Source of the DNA: Diphasiastrum complanatum
Taxonomy: Eukaryota > Streptophyta > Lycopodiopsida > Lycopodiales > Lycopodiaceae
Assembly (NCBI GenBank): GCA_029204225.1
Contig: CM055106.1
Location: 34,630,361-34,694,360, forward strand
Length of the DNA: 64,000 nucleotides
Reading direction: 5' to 3'
The translations under genes were made by a program, and so were the position numbers. Shown in pieces: positions 24,301-39,300 of this stretch. How positions within the stretch are numbered: the first letter of the stretch is position 1; every line of letters starts with the position of its first letter. The notes below the pieces were generated by a model. That model was not told where the DNA came from. It did no database searches and saw nothing but the letters and a program-made list of their open reading frames with translations.

Positions 24301-27300
24301 ACATAAAATTGAACTAATCAAGCTATATTTTGCCATATTTCTCACTATTGGAAGTTTTGATTTGACATTCACGTTGAAAAGATGAGAGTGACAGTCGCAC
24401 TAGTTAGTATAGATATTAGATAGGACATCCAAAAAGATGCATGGTCCCCATGATATGCGAATCTAGTGTTAGACTATGTGTAAAATGCTGCTAGATAACT
24501 TTAGTAGTTTAGCACAAGGTTAGCTTAGTATATTAGCAAACCCACTTCAGGCCCTTAGGAATTTCTTGAAATTTAATATAATTTTTGTTCCTTGAAATTA
24601 AATGGTTTGTGATTCTTTAACCATAGGTTTCTCAATTCCTATCCAAGTGCAATTGAGGGCATCTTTTTGAGTTGGTGATTGGTTGCATAATAAAAAACAT
24701 TTCGTACAGGGGAGCGCCCCCCCATCTTGGCCCCTCCATGTGTTGTTGATTGTGATTGTTTCTGCACTTTTTATTTATTTGATAATGTATCCATTTGAGT
24801 CCATGACTAAGTAAGGAGCATGATTTTGAAGTCAGAGGCATCTCATTGAGTCCCGTTTACACCTAAATCTAGAGTTCCGTAACTGTCAATGATATGCAAG
24901 ACGTTTAGGGCTGCCCTAAATTGCATTGTAATACCTCAGAATAGGAAAAGCTTCTCAGCTCTTGGCGGTTTTGCTGCTTCTGAAAATGTTTGCATATGCC
25001 TTCCACCCAAGAGGGTGAATTTGGTGGTGAAATTTTTTTGCCAGCATATGACTTCCATAAGATGATGGCATGACCCTTGCTGATATTATGTCATTAATGT
25101 AATGTATTTCGGATGAATCTCATTTTCTCAGGTGGAGATTAAAAAGCAGGAAACTGAACGCCAGCAGCAGTTTAGAATGCAGTCACATGCATATTTGAAA
25201 CAGCTAGAGGAGGCGGAGGTACTGAAGGACCTCTTTGTTTGAATCACTCTCTCAAATGAGTACAGCTGAGTGCATGAGTATAATTCTTCTTGCCATGGAA
25301 AGAGACATTTATTAGTGTTGTTAACGCCAATTATTATTTGCTGGTGTTATATGGGTGTAGCCTTGGATTGCTTTGGAGCCTCATGGTGGGGACAGCCCTG
25401 TCTCTCTTGACATTAAGCAGAAGATAGTCTCCACAGGAAACAATCAGATTCCCTTCAATATGCAACCGTAGGTTCCTTCTTTTATGTTCCAAGCTTGGAA
25501 TCAACTGCTGCCACTTCCCTATCATTGTATGCAACATTATTTGCTTCAGGAATTTTTTTTTTTTTTCACTTTAATGTTTAAGCTGCTAATTTTATGATGC
25601 TCTTGTTTTGTGTAGGATTGACTATCTGAACACACTCGTCCCAGGCAGGTCAAGTACTGTTGATCCTGGGTTCAAGTTGCTTGGTGGCTTGAATAAAGAA
25701 CCTCTTTCTAGAAGGTAATAAACAAGTTAAGTCCTGCTTTTTGCGTTCATGGCTGAAGCTTACATTGTATGGCTTATTATTTATGATATACACTGTTTAG
25801 CAAACATTCTAAGGCTGTGCTGTATAGATTGCTACATTAAAATTTTCAAAGGAGAAGATTGGTTAAAAGTTTTTAAAACTTTCAGAGAAGCTATTTTGTT
25901 AAGTGCAAAACATGAGAGGTACAAGATAATAGCTTGATCTTAGCAAACACTTGACGATTACTCCAGCCAACACAAGGTCCCTAGAATTCTGACAAAAACA
26001 TGAAAAAAACAATCATTACCTTTTAACACCCTTATTGACTATTTTGTCTACCACCATACTTGACTGCCCAAGGCACCTTCGTTAAAACTGCGAGGCCTTG
26101 GGCAAGTTTATTAAGCTTGGGGCTGTTGCTGCTTCACTTGTTTATTCAACATCTGACCACTTTCACTCAACTCCCCAATCTCTAGCTTCTTTGTGGGATT
26201 CCAAGTCAGGGCTATGCAACTCAAGCTGTCACACAGCACTTTCGGATATCCCGTGGTTGATTGACATTAGATATTAGTGGCCTCAGCCGAACCGCTTTCT
26301 TTGTTGCATGTGTAGCTACTATGTACTCGACTTTGGTTGAGGACAAGGCCATTGAGGTTTGTTTCTTGCTATCCCCCCAGGAGATCGGTCCTTTGTTCAA
26401 TAAGAATACGTACCCAGAAGTTGATGTTATCGTATTAGCATCTCTAGCCCAGTCTGCATCTATGTACCCTCTCAAAACATTAGCCTATTTTGTCTTGTTG
26501 CCATAGTAGATACACATTTCTTGGTAGTATGAATGTATCTCAAACTTTGAGTAATGATTTCCAATGCACTGTCCCGAGGTTTGACACAAATTGACTCAAA
26601 ATACTCATTGCACAGACAATATCAGGCCAATTACAAACCATTAGAAACATCAATGATCCAACTATTGGGTGGTAAGGATATATCTTCATATTTGCTATCT
26701 CTTCCTTTGACTATGGACATTGATCCTTTGAAAAATTTAACCCTGATCCATAGGATTGTCAGCTATCTTACAATTAGTCATCTCATACTTTGTTAAGATA
26801 TTTTGGATATATCTCTGCTGGCTGAAGCAAATTCCTCTATTGCCTCTATTCCTTTATATTTGAATTCCTAGACAATAGTGAGCTTCCCCAAGGTTAGTCA
26901 TTTCAAACTCACTTGAGAGCATTTTGTTGGCATGAAGCAATAACGTTGTGTCATTGCTGTAAAGTAGCGTATTGTTTACATACAAAGTTACTATGAATTG
27001 ACTTTCCAATTGACTTATAATATACATTCGAGTTAGCTATACTTGGAGTAAACCATTTATCCAAAATTAATGTGTTGATCCTCTGGAACCACGCTCTTGG
27101 TGACGATGTAAGGCATTATGTAACTTGCATACATGGTTCTCCTTTTCTTTTATCTCATATCCCTCTGGTTGAGACATGTAAATGTCTTCCTCGAATAGTT
27201 CATTCAGGAAAGTTGCCTGTTCTAGGTCTTCAATCGCTGCATATGATAACAACATTTTGATTGAAGCCAACTTTAGAAGTCTCTTGATAAACTCCATTGG

Positions 27301-30300
27301 GTACGTGAGAGTATCCTGATAATTTTTAGAAGTCTCCTGATAATCTCCATTGGGTACATGAGAGTATCTTTTGGCCACTAACCTTACTTTCCACCTGTCT
27401 ATTGACCCACCTGTCTATCCACTTGCAAGCTATAATATTTCTGTTCTCTGGTAGCTTGACAATTGACCAAGTTGATTATTTATCAGAGTATAATCTTTGT
27501 TTATTGCTTGCTTCCGCTCATCTGCATTTGAATGCACCATAGCTTCTTGTACATATGTAGGCTCTTCAACAAAAGAGCAAGATACTATCTCATTGATAAG
27601 CCTTCTAGGTGGTTGAGTTGGTCAAGTAGACCTCCTCACATACGTCTGCTGAATTCTCTCATTATCAACTGGTTGATCAAGTATTCTCTCAGGTGTGTGA
27701 TTTCCTTGCTGAACATTTGGAGCTACTCCTTTTTCTATTATGGGATTTGGAATAGATATTGAAATAGTCCTTTCTTTTTATCCTTGAAGTCATAGAATTA
27801 ATCTTCATCAAAGATCACATCTCTGCTCACAAATGTCTTTGATGATACTAGATCATAGATCTTGTATCCCTTATAATCAGCTGGATATCCAATGAACATA
27901 CACTTTGAACTTGTATCATCAAGCTTTTTCCTCAAATCTGAGGGTATATGTACAAATGCTACACATCCAAATACCTTCAAATTCTTTAAAGAAGGCTTTG
28001 TCCCTGTCCATGTTCGTAGGGTATCATATCTTGAAGAGCTGTTGTGCAGCATCTATTTCAATGTATGCGGCTGTAGCAATTGCTTCAGCCCAAGAGATCT
28101 TAGGTAACTTAGCATGTGTTAACATGCACCTTGCACTTTTTGCCAATGTCCTATTCTTGCTTTCTGCTACCCCATTTGACTGAGGAGACTAGCTGGTAGT
28201 AAACTGATGGTGAATTTTATTTGATAAACATACCTCTCTGAATTCCTTTGAGATAAATTCTCCTCCACCATCTGTTTTAAGAGCCTTTATCTTCCTCGAG
28301 AGTTGATTCTCTGCATATGCCTTAAACTGTTTGAAACAATTGAAGGCCTCTGATTATAAGACTGTTGTTCCCCTGAAGTAGTGATTAATAAAAGTGATGA
28401 AGTACCTTACTCCCCTTGAAGCAACAATTTGCATTGGACCACATAGGTCACAATGTATCAACTCCCAAATTTCCTTAGCTTTGTGAAAGTGATTGGATCT
28501 GAATGGAAACCTAGTGTGTTTGGCCACAACGGAACTTCCACAATCTGACTCAGAACCTATTCACTACTGTTGTCTGATTCGTTGATTTGGTTGGACCAAG
28601 ATACTGATTGTTTGCTGAAAAACAGGTGGTTGGAAATAGTTACAGATCAGTCTATTGATGGTTACAGATTGCTACTGCAGACCATTGTATCGGAGTATAC
28701 TTGTTGTAGGTTGCTACAGAATCTATGTGAGAAAGATTGTTTTACAGGTGGATCATTGTAGGTTATTCACTGAATTTGCAAGGCAGAATTGATCGCTGAT
28801 TAGTATTGTGCTAGATTGCTGAAAGTCAAGGACATAGATTTGTAGGAGAACTTTGACAGATCATTGAAGCTACATGCAAGTTGGATCATGCAGCTGCAAG
28901 GCAAAGTGGAAGGGTTAACTCACAGGGAAGGGAAAACTACGTGAAACAAGAAGACATCAAGGGTGATGGTAGGGGAAGACAATCCGTGATCATGGTGTTG
29001 CTGAAGTTGCAGAAGCGGCTACCAACAAGCATACTGAAGGAAGGTCAACTTCAGACGTTCTAAGATTGACAAGGTTTTGTTGAGGTTGGAATCGACAAAG
29101 GTGCAAACTCTTAAGCTTAAGAGGGAGTTGCATGAGAAGTATAGACTATGAATTTATATAGGTATATCAATATTTAAGAGGATGATTCATTGATTCACAG
29201 TTTCTTATCATGGTGGCAAATGATAGGTTCATTGTTACAAGTGACAGTTGTGGCAAGCTGCGTGGTCATCATTCTACGTTGTATCGGTTTGGTCTCTATT
29301 CAAGTCATAGTAACTTGGTTATGTTGTAGAAACTTTCTTGTCTATCTGAACTAGTATCACTTGAGAGTTATGAGTATTCGAAGTGATTGTTTGTTGTGGT
29401 TGTCAAGTAATTCCTGGATACCATCCAAATCATAGCTGATTGTTCATGTGGTGGTACAAAGTGAGATCAATTCTTCTAGGAAGATCTGTTTTGAGTTTGA
29501 GGAAAGTTGTTTCTTCAAGTTCTTGAATCTATCCAAGTTCATGTTCTGTCATGTGGTAGATTCTGTTATAAGATTTGGAAGCTAAGGTTGTTGATTAGCC
29601 GTTGAAAATGAACAGTATAGATTGTTGTTTAGCCTCAAGAAAAACAATAGGGGTCATTTATATGAATTGATAGGTTATTGATTAGTCTTAGAAAATCAAT
29701 ATGCAGTCTTCTTAAGTGAAGCAGGTTCCTTTAAGAAGATGGACGTACACCAGTTGGGAAGTTTGCATATGACAAAGTGTAAGGAAAATTAGATGCTTTC
29801 TAAGTTAGAAAGTTGTGTGGAGGAGTGACTCTATGTGTGAGATGGAGGCAAGAGATTCCATGAAAAAGATAATGTGAAGGAAGTATTTGAGGGGGAGTAT
29901 TAGCTACTTTGTGTGAGAAAGTATTTGAGGGGGAGTATCAGTTACTTTGTGTGAGGAAGTATTGCAGATGTTTTATCTTTCTTTTGGGGATACTTGCATA
30001 TTTGGTTTGGTTCATGGATGACATTCTATTTGTATCATTGTTGGAGAGTGGTTGGAATGCAAACATGAAGTGTACATCCAGGGGTAGTTCAACTAAGATC
30101 ATCAAGTCCATCATGGGTGGTAACTTATGAGAGTACCAGGAGAATTGAAGTGGATTCAAGGAATCGACACAAATGGAGCCAACTACTGGACTCAAGGTTG
30201 AGATTTCAGCTTGATTTGGAGCACAAGTTTTGCTATAGATAGGTGTTGGTGCTTTTACCATATATAGAGACATTGATTAGGCAATTGCTTTTAGGCTGCT

Positions 30301-33300
30301 TTTGCTTTTCGGCATAGACCAAAGTTTATAAGTATGTAGTGCGCCCTACCTCATTTGTAATGGGACATAGTTGGAGTTTCCATCACTTGTGTTCTCTCTC
30401 ATGTGTTTGGATATCGTTTCATCACAATAGGAATCGTCTTGGGTTACTTGTATGATCAAGTCAGTTTTTAATAAAATTGATGGAGATTCAATCTTGTAAG
30501 AAGAGGAATACTTAGTGATATGCATCACGTAGCAATTTTTTTTTTTGGCTGCATTAGGGTCATAAGAAGGCCCAGGAATCTGTTTTCTGAAGGGTCTTAA
30601 AGCCTACTGTATATTATTCATTTTGAAAAGCTCGTGTCTAAAACACGTTTCAAATGGGGGCATTTGGAAGCGCATTTGGAACCTCTTTGAGAGTGTTTAT
30701 CTGGTTGCAGTTCTCATGTTGAATATAAATAGTGGAATACTCATTGCTATTGTACTTGTAGAAACAATGGCCCTCAGGTTTACAATGTGCTTGATGCGAT
30801 GAATATTCTGTTGTAAGATAGTATCAATGTTTAATTTTCAGTCTACTCTTAATTTTTTCATAAAGTTTCATTCTCTTTCATCTATCTCACAAATGGTCAC
30901 ACTTTATTCACATTGCAATTACTATATCCATGTTGGGCAATGGGAATGAGATTACTATACTATCTTATGAATATTTTTTGAGATTTCTTGGAGAACCTTT
31001 ACCTCCCAAAGAAAACCCTGAACAAAAGAAGTTTGGAATGTGTCTTTGACAAAGACATTGTCTGAAACTCCATGTTTAGACAATATGTTCCCAATGTGCT
31101 ATGAAAACGCACATTTTGAAAAGAATTTATTCCACATGAAATTCATCCAAACTATTTATTAATGTGGTGTTTGCCCACCTACTCTTGTTATGTGTGATTA
31201 TGGCTGTTGCTTTTTAAAGTTTAGCGATCTTTTTGAATTGACAACATATATTGAAGATTCTATTTTTGAAATTTCAAACTTTAACTGTAAAATTTCGACC
31301 AAGTCTTTTGAATCAAAGTTGCAAGTGGATGGGGAGATATTTGTGTAATAAATATTCAAGATCAAACATTTTTATTTGTATATTCATCAACAATTGACCT
31401 CAATAAAGATAATATTCACTTGTTGGTGCTATTTCAGAAGGAAGGTTTCACAAATTTTTTCAATGCATTTTCTTTTGAAACTCATTGATTTTGCAAACTT
31501 TGCATGAACATGCTTGTGAAATTTTTGTTCTTATACTACAACGCTTTTTGTGTTGTGTGGTGGGGGATCAAACAGTTACTTGGACACATTACCATTGGAA
31601 AAACGTTTCCATACAGTCTTATCTCAAGTAAGTCTTACAATCAAATGTAGCAACGTTGCGAAGCATGTGTTACTTTTCTTTGAAGTATGGCTATTGATGA
31701 GTTGTTACTATTCTATTTAGACTCACATATGTCTAGAAATATGGATTTAAGCTTTGATTTTGTGACTCGTTTTCGAGACGAAATTTACTTGTTTGAATGG
31801 TAAATGGCACGTGTTGATAGCTATAATGCACATAAATTGAAAGTAACTTTGTTAGATTGGTAGTTTGTTTATTTTGGTTAGTTGTCCATGTTTTGTTTTG
31901 AAGAGCGAATAATACTATGGAAAATTACCTTTCCTATGGGTAGCACAATTCTCTATGGCAAGGGTATCGTAAGGGTTCGAACTTTCTATATTTTTGCTTT
32001 GCTTACCTCAAAGCCAAGATTGAGTTCAATTGTCAAAAGGAAGTTTGTGAGGTTGGTCAAAAGGGCCTGAACATAACTCTCTATATGCAAGCAATCTAAT
32101 ACTATATTGAGTTTGATATAGAATTGCATAGATTAGGGCTAAGATTAGTTTGATTATAGATTAGGGACTTCATATCGTATATTTAGGATTTACCGTAGTG
32201 CGTGCACACGCACGCACACACGCATGGATGCACGCGCACAACCATTCACATGCACAAGATTGCGATCCACCACAATGGCATTGCAAAACGATATCCAGAT
32301 TGTGTTTTTTGTTTAGCATTGAAACTTAGAAAAAACATTCAAAAAACAAAAGAAACAACCCAAAAAGGCAAAATAATAATAATTGTCATCCAAGAAACCC
32401 TAATTGGGATTCTTGGATCGTGTGCCATTCCATCCATCCATATATACTTATATATGTATGTGTATATGATAGCAAGAGTCATTCTCATTGCATGTGGCCT
32501 GCCTTCCATTATATATGGCTCACATAAAAGTGAAGAGTACTCATAGAATAGGACATCCTACAGTATGCAAATGAAAATGTCCTTGCAAGTATTAGAGAAT
32601 GGTAATGAAACTCATGCACAGTAACTTTAGAGAGAAAATAAAAATTATTTAACAAGTCAATTGAGTTAACTTAAGCAAGAATTTGTTGATCGACATTGAC
32701 TCTCTACATATTAAGTACTTCAATCATGTTCCAAACTATTCTTATATTGAATAATATCAATGTACATAAGACAATAGGGTAATCTACATAATGAGGGGTT
32801 GGAAAAGCAAGGGCTACAAAATTTGTTGATACATGCAATTTTGGTATAAATGTTGATACATGTAATTTTTTTAAAAACTTATCCTTAAATTGTTTTGCTT
32901 TTGTACAGAATAATTGCAATTGTGCAGCCATTTCTGTCACTCCAAAGCAAGTTGGTGTTGTGCTACCATCTATTGTCACCTCAAAGCAAGCATTTGCTAT
33001 GGTTCAGTGATTCGAACAGGTCGATTCGAACCGGCCGGTTCGAACCGATTCTTTGAGGCTCGAACCGCTAGGCCAGGTTCGAATTGGAAAACGGTTCGAA
33101 CCTTTTTTTTTTCCAATTCTTCAAAAAAAAAGTCAAACATTCACTGATAGTACAGATACTGAAATTTTAATAGCTAAACAATTTCAATCTTCCTCTAAAT
33201 TTACAGATATCAGAATTCAGGATAATCAGATCTCTTGTGACGGTGTGACCTGTCGTATCAAGATTCAATTTTCAAAACAGAATTTACAGAAATTAGAGTG

Positions 33301-36300
33301 ACATCATGACCCAAGTTTAAGAGAACTGCAATAAGTTGAAACTTGAAAGTTCAAAGTTGTAAGCTGTAACTTGTAACTACTAACTTGTAAGTTGTAACCA
33401 TATCCTGGCCCAGTGGCCTCGGCCCCCTACTACCCACTGCCCAGGTACAAGGATCTGCTAAGTGCTCACTTGACAGTGGAGTCGTGGACACTCAACACAA
33501 GCAACTGCTTGCTAAGGAGAGTCGAGACTCAGGAATGTGAGTGACAAGTGTGGATCCGAGTAAGTTGTAACGAGTTGGAACTTGCCAGTGGCCACTTGGA
33601 TGTTGCCGGTTTAGGGTTTAGGGTTTAGGAATTAGGAGCTTGGAGTATAACTAAAATTTGACGCTTGAGCTCAGAGGCTAGAGCTGAATCATGATTCCTG
33701 ATAATAGATTATAGTTATTACTAATTAGTGCCCAGTCACGAGTGACGACTCACCACTGACTACTTAAAAGTTAAGTCTTAGTACTAAGTTCTAGCTTCTA
33801 ACTACTAACTAGTGAGTCGTGAGTCGTGACCACGGTCCACTTACTAGTCTGATACAGACTACAGTCTACAATGATCACTGATCAGTGATATGGAATAATG
33901 GATAATGGCAGGCTACAGCTACTAGCTAGGTACTAGGTAGAGTCTACTATCTAGAGTCTAGACCCGGGACCGGTCATCGTAGTAACGTAGTACGTAGGTA
34001 CTAGGTAGTAGGTACTAGGATTGTAGATTGTAAATTGTAATTTTGTTTCAAAGTTGAAACTTGAAAGTTGAAGTTCAAACTTAATACTTATTTGCAAATG
34101 CCAAATTGCAATGTCGAGATCGGAGAACAGAATAAACAAGAAGGTTATGACAATGTTTGACTCTTGAGAAAGCCAAAAAAATTTAGGTTAGAAACTTAGA
34201 TTTATCTTACATCTGTCATCATCATTCATCATTCAACATTGAAGTTTTAACATTAAACATTCTATTATCTATATGACATATGTAAGTTGTAACTACAGTC
34301 TACTAACTTCTAAGTTCTAAGTAGTAACTACTAACTTCTAAGTTCTAAGTAGTAACTACTAACTTCTAACATAATACATAAAATTTAAATACCAAGTCAA
34401 AATTGTAAAACTTTGAAGTTTAAATTTTAAACCTTCAAGGCTAATCAGAAACTTGAAACTTGAAACTAGATTCTAGAATGCATAATATAACATGATTCAT
34501 GAATCATAACATAATAGTAAATACAAATGCTAGGTGCCTCCTGAGTCCGGTCACCAATGTAATGCGCGATGTGTCTGATGATAAATCATGATGTGTACAT
34601 ATACTACACTGTAAACAGCTCAAGAGTCAATGCTCATCTAGTGACATGAACATCGTAGTGTCATCTACAGACTAGTAACTGGTAACTACAATGATCTAAT
34701 GTCCATACTACAATCATCTGACATCAATGAGCACTGAGCAGGCTGCAGTGAGCACTCTAAGCTCTCCTACGCCTGAGTCTCCTCCCACTCACTGGTGGTG
34801 CTATGGAGCCTGCTGTGGCCTCTCGAGTGGTAGGCTCAGCTGCGAAATCCTCATCAGAGGCAGAGGTATGATGCCCCTCATCCTCATGCTCGCCCTCCTC
34901 GGACACCTCATCCTCATGCTCCTCCTCCTCTGAGGACTCTGACCCTGACGATGCCTCAAACTCAGACTCAGACTGGTCCTTGGGGCTATGAGCACGGGGG
35001 CTGCTACCCTCTTCTGCCCTCCTCCTACGCTCTGCTTGAGTGACAGGCCCTGCACAGTGCGCACAAAGAGGGACAAACGTGTTATTGCCTGCAAATTAGT
35101 AAATTACAATTTACGATAATTAGTAACTTCAAACTTTGAAAATTTAATTCAAGACCATTTCTCACTTGCACTCTGCATGGCCTCCTCATGGAGGAATGTG
35201 TACACATCCTCCTCTGACTGGTCTCTGGGTGGGAACTCTGGAACCTTTGCCACATCGATCAGATCGGGATTAACCTACGCACATGTCACAATGCACATTG
35301 AAATTAAGACAAAATTTGGAGGGCCGAGTCTCGACAAAAGTTATAATTTAGCTACATAATAGTACAGTCTAGTATCTACTATGTAGTATGTAGTATGTAA
35401 TATGATCTATTTAGTATAATAGTATCTACTAATTGCCAACTGGGTTACGTACCAAAAGGCCGTCAACTCATTTCTTTGTCGTTTTCCACACCACACACCG
35501 TTAGAAACACAAGCTACCTTCCTTACCATCTCACTCCATAATGCTGCGTCGTCTTCCTTTCCCTCCAAATCACATCGGCACCCCCCCCACTTCGCCACAT
35601 CCTATCTGACATCCTATCCGACCTCCCTGGTTTGATGCTGAGTGTCGTTCTCTTAAATTCCATGTCACCCAAGCTAGATTGCATGACACACATTTTCTCC
35701 CTGCAGCTCGTCGATCTTTCCATCTTATTCTCCGTCGGAAGAAACGGGTGTATGAAACACAAAAAGGGAAAAGCTTATTCGATTCCCTTTGCAGTTCTTC
35801 CACCGGTGCCTTCTGGAGGGAATTCATTCCCCGTACCCCTCCTCCTTCCCTCACAGACCTTTATACCTGGACCACATACGCCACTACCTTATATACTATT
35901 CCCACAGACGAGCCCATCTCCATTTCTCCCCGACCATCTACTTTCACTTTCTTTACCTCGGACATGGTCTTGACAGCCATCAAGAGAATGACAATCCGTC
36001 GCACCCGTGATATTGATGACCTCGAATCCGAACTACTAATTCATGTTGCAGACACACTATCGCCTACCCTAGCCACTTTGCTCAATCGAGCAGTTGTCTC
36101 CGGTTTCCCTTCCTCCTGGTGTACCAACATCATCCATCCCATTCATAAACTGGTGACCCCATGTCTCCTAGTAATTATCGCACCATTATGATTGGACATA
36201 TCATTGCTAAGTTATATGGCACCATCCTCCAATCAGCAGTCAATTCTGAGGCAGAGTCTAGGAGATTGCATGCATTGGGCCAGGCGGGTTTCAGGGCACA

Positions 36301-39300
36301 CTACTCCACCACAGATCATATTTTCACCCTTCGGACCATTATTGAGGAGGCTAGACATAGGAAAGAGCGGGTCTACTGTTGTTTTGTTGACTTCAGAAAA
36401 GCCTTCGACTCTGTTCCACGTTTCCTTCTCATTCAGCGGCTATGTGACCTTGGTTTTTCTACTGACACGATCTTGGCAGTGATGGCACTATATGAGAGAG
36501 TCCTTGGCTGTTTTTGGAGTGACACCGACATTTCAGATCATATCTGGAGCACTATTGGCATGAAACAGGGTGGCTCTTTATCCCCAACCCTGTTTGGACT
36601 ATATATTGACGAGTCATTGAGAGATGTGGAGGCACATGCTACAGGCTTGGGAGTATCTTGATCGCTATACTTTTATATGCAGATGACGTGGTTCTCTTAT
36701 CTCCTATCAGAGAGGGTTTACAGCGACAGCTAGACAACCTCCATGCCTTCTGCAGTAGATGGGGATTGGGGGTTAATATATTGAAAACCAAGGTTATGAT
36801 TTACAACACATCGAGAGCTTTTATGCAGCACCAGGAACTCATCTTTGAGGGACAGCCCCTAGAGGTTGTATCTTCTTATACTTACCTTGGTGTGCTTTTT
36901 ATAGGACCTATTTTTTGGCATGCGACCGACAGCCTCCGCCAGACTTGGGAAGGGTCATGCCTCCCTCGTCCAGTTAGAGCGTTTCTGTTTCAGACGATTT
37001 ATTCGGGATGCCCTGAGTAAATGTCAGCTATTTGATACACTCGTTACCCCCACAGCCCTATGTGCAGCATAGATATGGTGTACGGGTCTCACATCATCTG
37101 ATTGGGCCAGTATTTCACGACTGCAGATTCTCATGCTATCTCGGATGATACGAGCTAAGCCATCTGTTCCACATCAGATTATCCTGACAGAGTTTGCAGT
37201 TCCACCCATACAGCTAGCCGCCATCTTCCAGCTTATCCTACATATACAGCAGCGTATCATGATGCTACACACAGATGAGCAGAGATATATACAGACGGCA
37301 CTTACCTCATCGCGACGTCTTTATGACCAGGGGCATCGACTATCATGATTTTCTTAGGCCTCCCAGCTACTGGATACACTTGGCATCTCTATCACAGACC
37401 TTCCATCGGGCACCCATGAGTACATTAGACGCTTTCTCTATAGAGCATATCTGAGCAGGACATGGCAGGGACAGCTTGGGGTCAAACCCGACTATTACAG
37501 GACACACTTTCTGGAGCTAGACACATTGGGATTTCCAGTTTTACCACAATATCTTACCTCAGGACTATCTCACGGGCTTCGGTTTATACTAGGCCAGTTC
37601 CGAGTTTCTTCACACCAGTTGGCGATTGAGACCGGACGCTTTCAGGGTACTCGCGGTTCGATGCAACCTTGGTTCAGTGCAATGTTTTATCAGTCCGTTT
37701 CGTACGTCGTTTCATAACATGTTTGAAACGGAAGGTCCAAGTTTGAAACAAGAAACTTTTTTAGGATTTTTTTTTGAAAATGTATTTTTATGGGTTTAGC
37801 AATGTCATAGAAAGACTAGTACTAAGTAGATACATCCAATTTCATGAGAATGCTCTAGAGAATGTAATTCGGTTGACGTTTCAAACGCGTTTCTTTGTTC
37901 GAAACGCATTTCGAGGAAACATTGGTTTAGTGGGTTTTCATATGGTTCAGTATGGTTTGTTGTGGTACGTTCCAGCCCAAAACCGAACTGAAATCCTCAT
38001 CTGCGTACCTTAGAAACCCGTTCGGTTTTGGGCTGGAACGTACTGGGTCGGAACGTTTTTTTTTTTAATAAAAAAAAAAAAAAAATTTAATAAAATAAAA
38101 AAAAACAGGTATTAAAGCAACATACAGTATGTTGTGTTTCAGTCGGAACGTTTTTTTTTCTTAATAAAATTTATAAAAAAAAAACAGGTATTAAAGCCTG
38201 AAACTACAATCCTTCCAAAAGAAAATGAGAAGTCAGAGCAAGTCCCATTCTTGGGTTTGTGAATAGAAGGATGCTTTGTAAACAGAGTTGTGTGACAACG
38301 GAAGCACAAGTGCAAAATGTTGGAGGTTGCAACTGGAATTATACTCGAGTTTTGTATTCTGTTTGCTTTTCAGCCATAGATTCAAAAAGTAAAGATTCGA
38401 GAGCTTACTATGTTAAAGATCATTCAAAGGCAAGGTAAATCTCCTTATTTCCATAGTAGCCAACGATCCAAGCACAAATACTGGCACTTCAAGTTTTTTT
38501 AGGGTAGCCTGACAAAAAACAATGTTTAAAGTTAGAACAAAAAAAAACCTGATGTGTGTGTGAAAGTTTGGCATATAAAACTTCAGTTAGAACTCAGTAA
38601 GGAATAGTAGAATGATGAATACCTTGTGCATGTGCATTGTGTGGTGTATCTTAATGTCTCATTGATTCCTCAATCATCTAAGTGTGTCGATTATTAATTG
38701 TTTCCCTCTAACAAAAGGCTAGGAATAAATAAACTAGAAAAAAAACCCTAAAAACGTTTTGCTGTTTTTGTCCCATCAGAGCCGATACTTTCCTGTCTCA
38801 AACACGTTGCGAAAAGGCTTTTCGAAAAGGTCCACGAAACATATGAATGACTCATACACACAAATATAGCCAAACATAAACGTGTAAAGCGACTAAATAG
38901 AAGTTGAAATCTAACCATAGGGGCAAAGATCATAATGAAAGGTACAACCTTAATTGGAACTCTTATGTAGAAACTACTCTAGCATTGTGGGAAAGATCAT
39001 CATAAGAGCAATTACTGATTGTTCAAACATGGAAAGAGAAAAAACAAAATCAAAGAACAAAGCAAATGATGGCATAAGGGTATGAGCTATATTAATATTA
39101 TCTACTATGTTGGTAGAGAATAATGATGTCTATTACGACTGAGCAAATTCAAGAAACGCTTTCAATTAGTCAACCATATTGAACTTCAAGGGTAGACAAA
39201 TGGGCCTTGTTAACTTAGTAAGGTACTCGAGTAAAAATCGAGTAAAAATTAGTGCCACCCAATTGGACGAGTGAACTATTGAAGGCACTGATCAGTTAAG

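Larger units (their letters stand above)
33300..34720. repeat. Cryptically simple tract (TAACTT/ACTAG words)
   Basis: About 1.4 kb is dominated by short overlapping words (AAGTTGTAACT, ACTAACTTCTAAG, AGTCGTGA, GGTACTAGGTAG) without a fixed period. It includes a 28-bp tandem unit at 34302-34370 and a telomere-like run at 33610-33629. Confidence 0.75.

Noticed and set aside
28881-29063. Leu-Lys-rich frame resembling the missing RPC5 segment
   Set aside because: The splice signals and phase do not fit, and the exon at 31576 meets both with the TLPL motif.
33610-33629. Telomere-derived sequence marking a fusion or healed end
   Set aside because: There are fewer than three units and they lie inside a tract of similar simple words.
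38379-38441. Extra RPC5 exon between TTTTCAG and GTAAAT
   Set aside because: In the required phase it contains a stop and it has no similarity to RPC5; the true exon is at 31576-31627.
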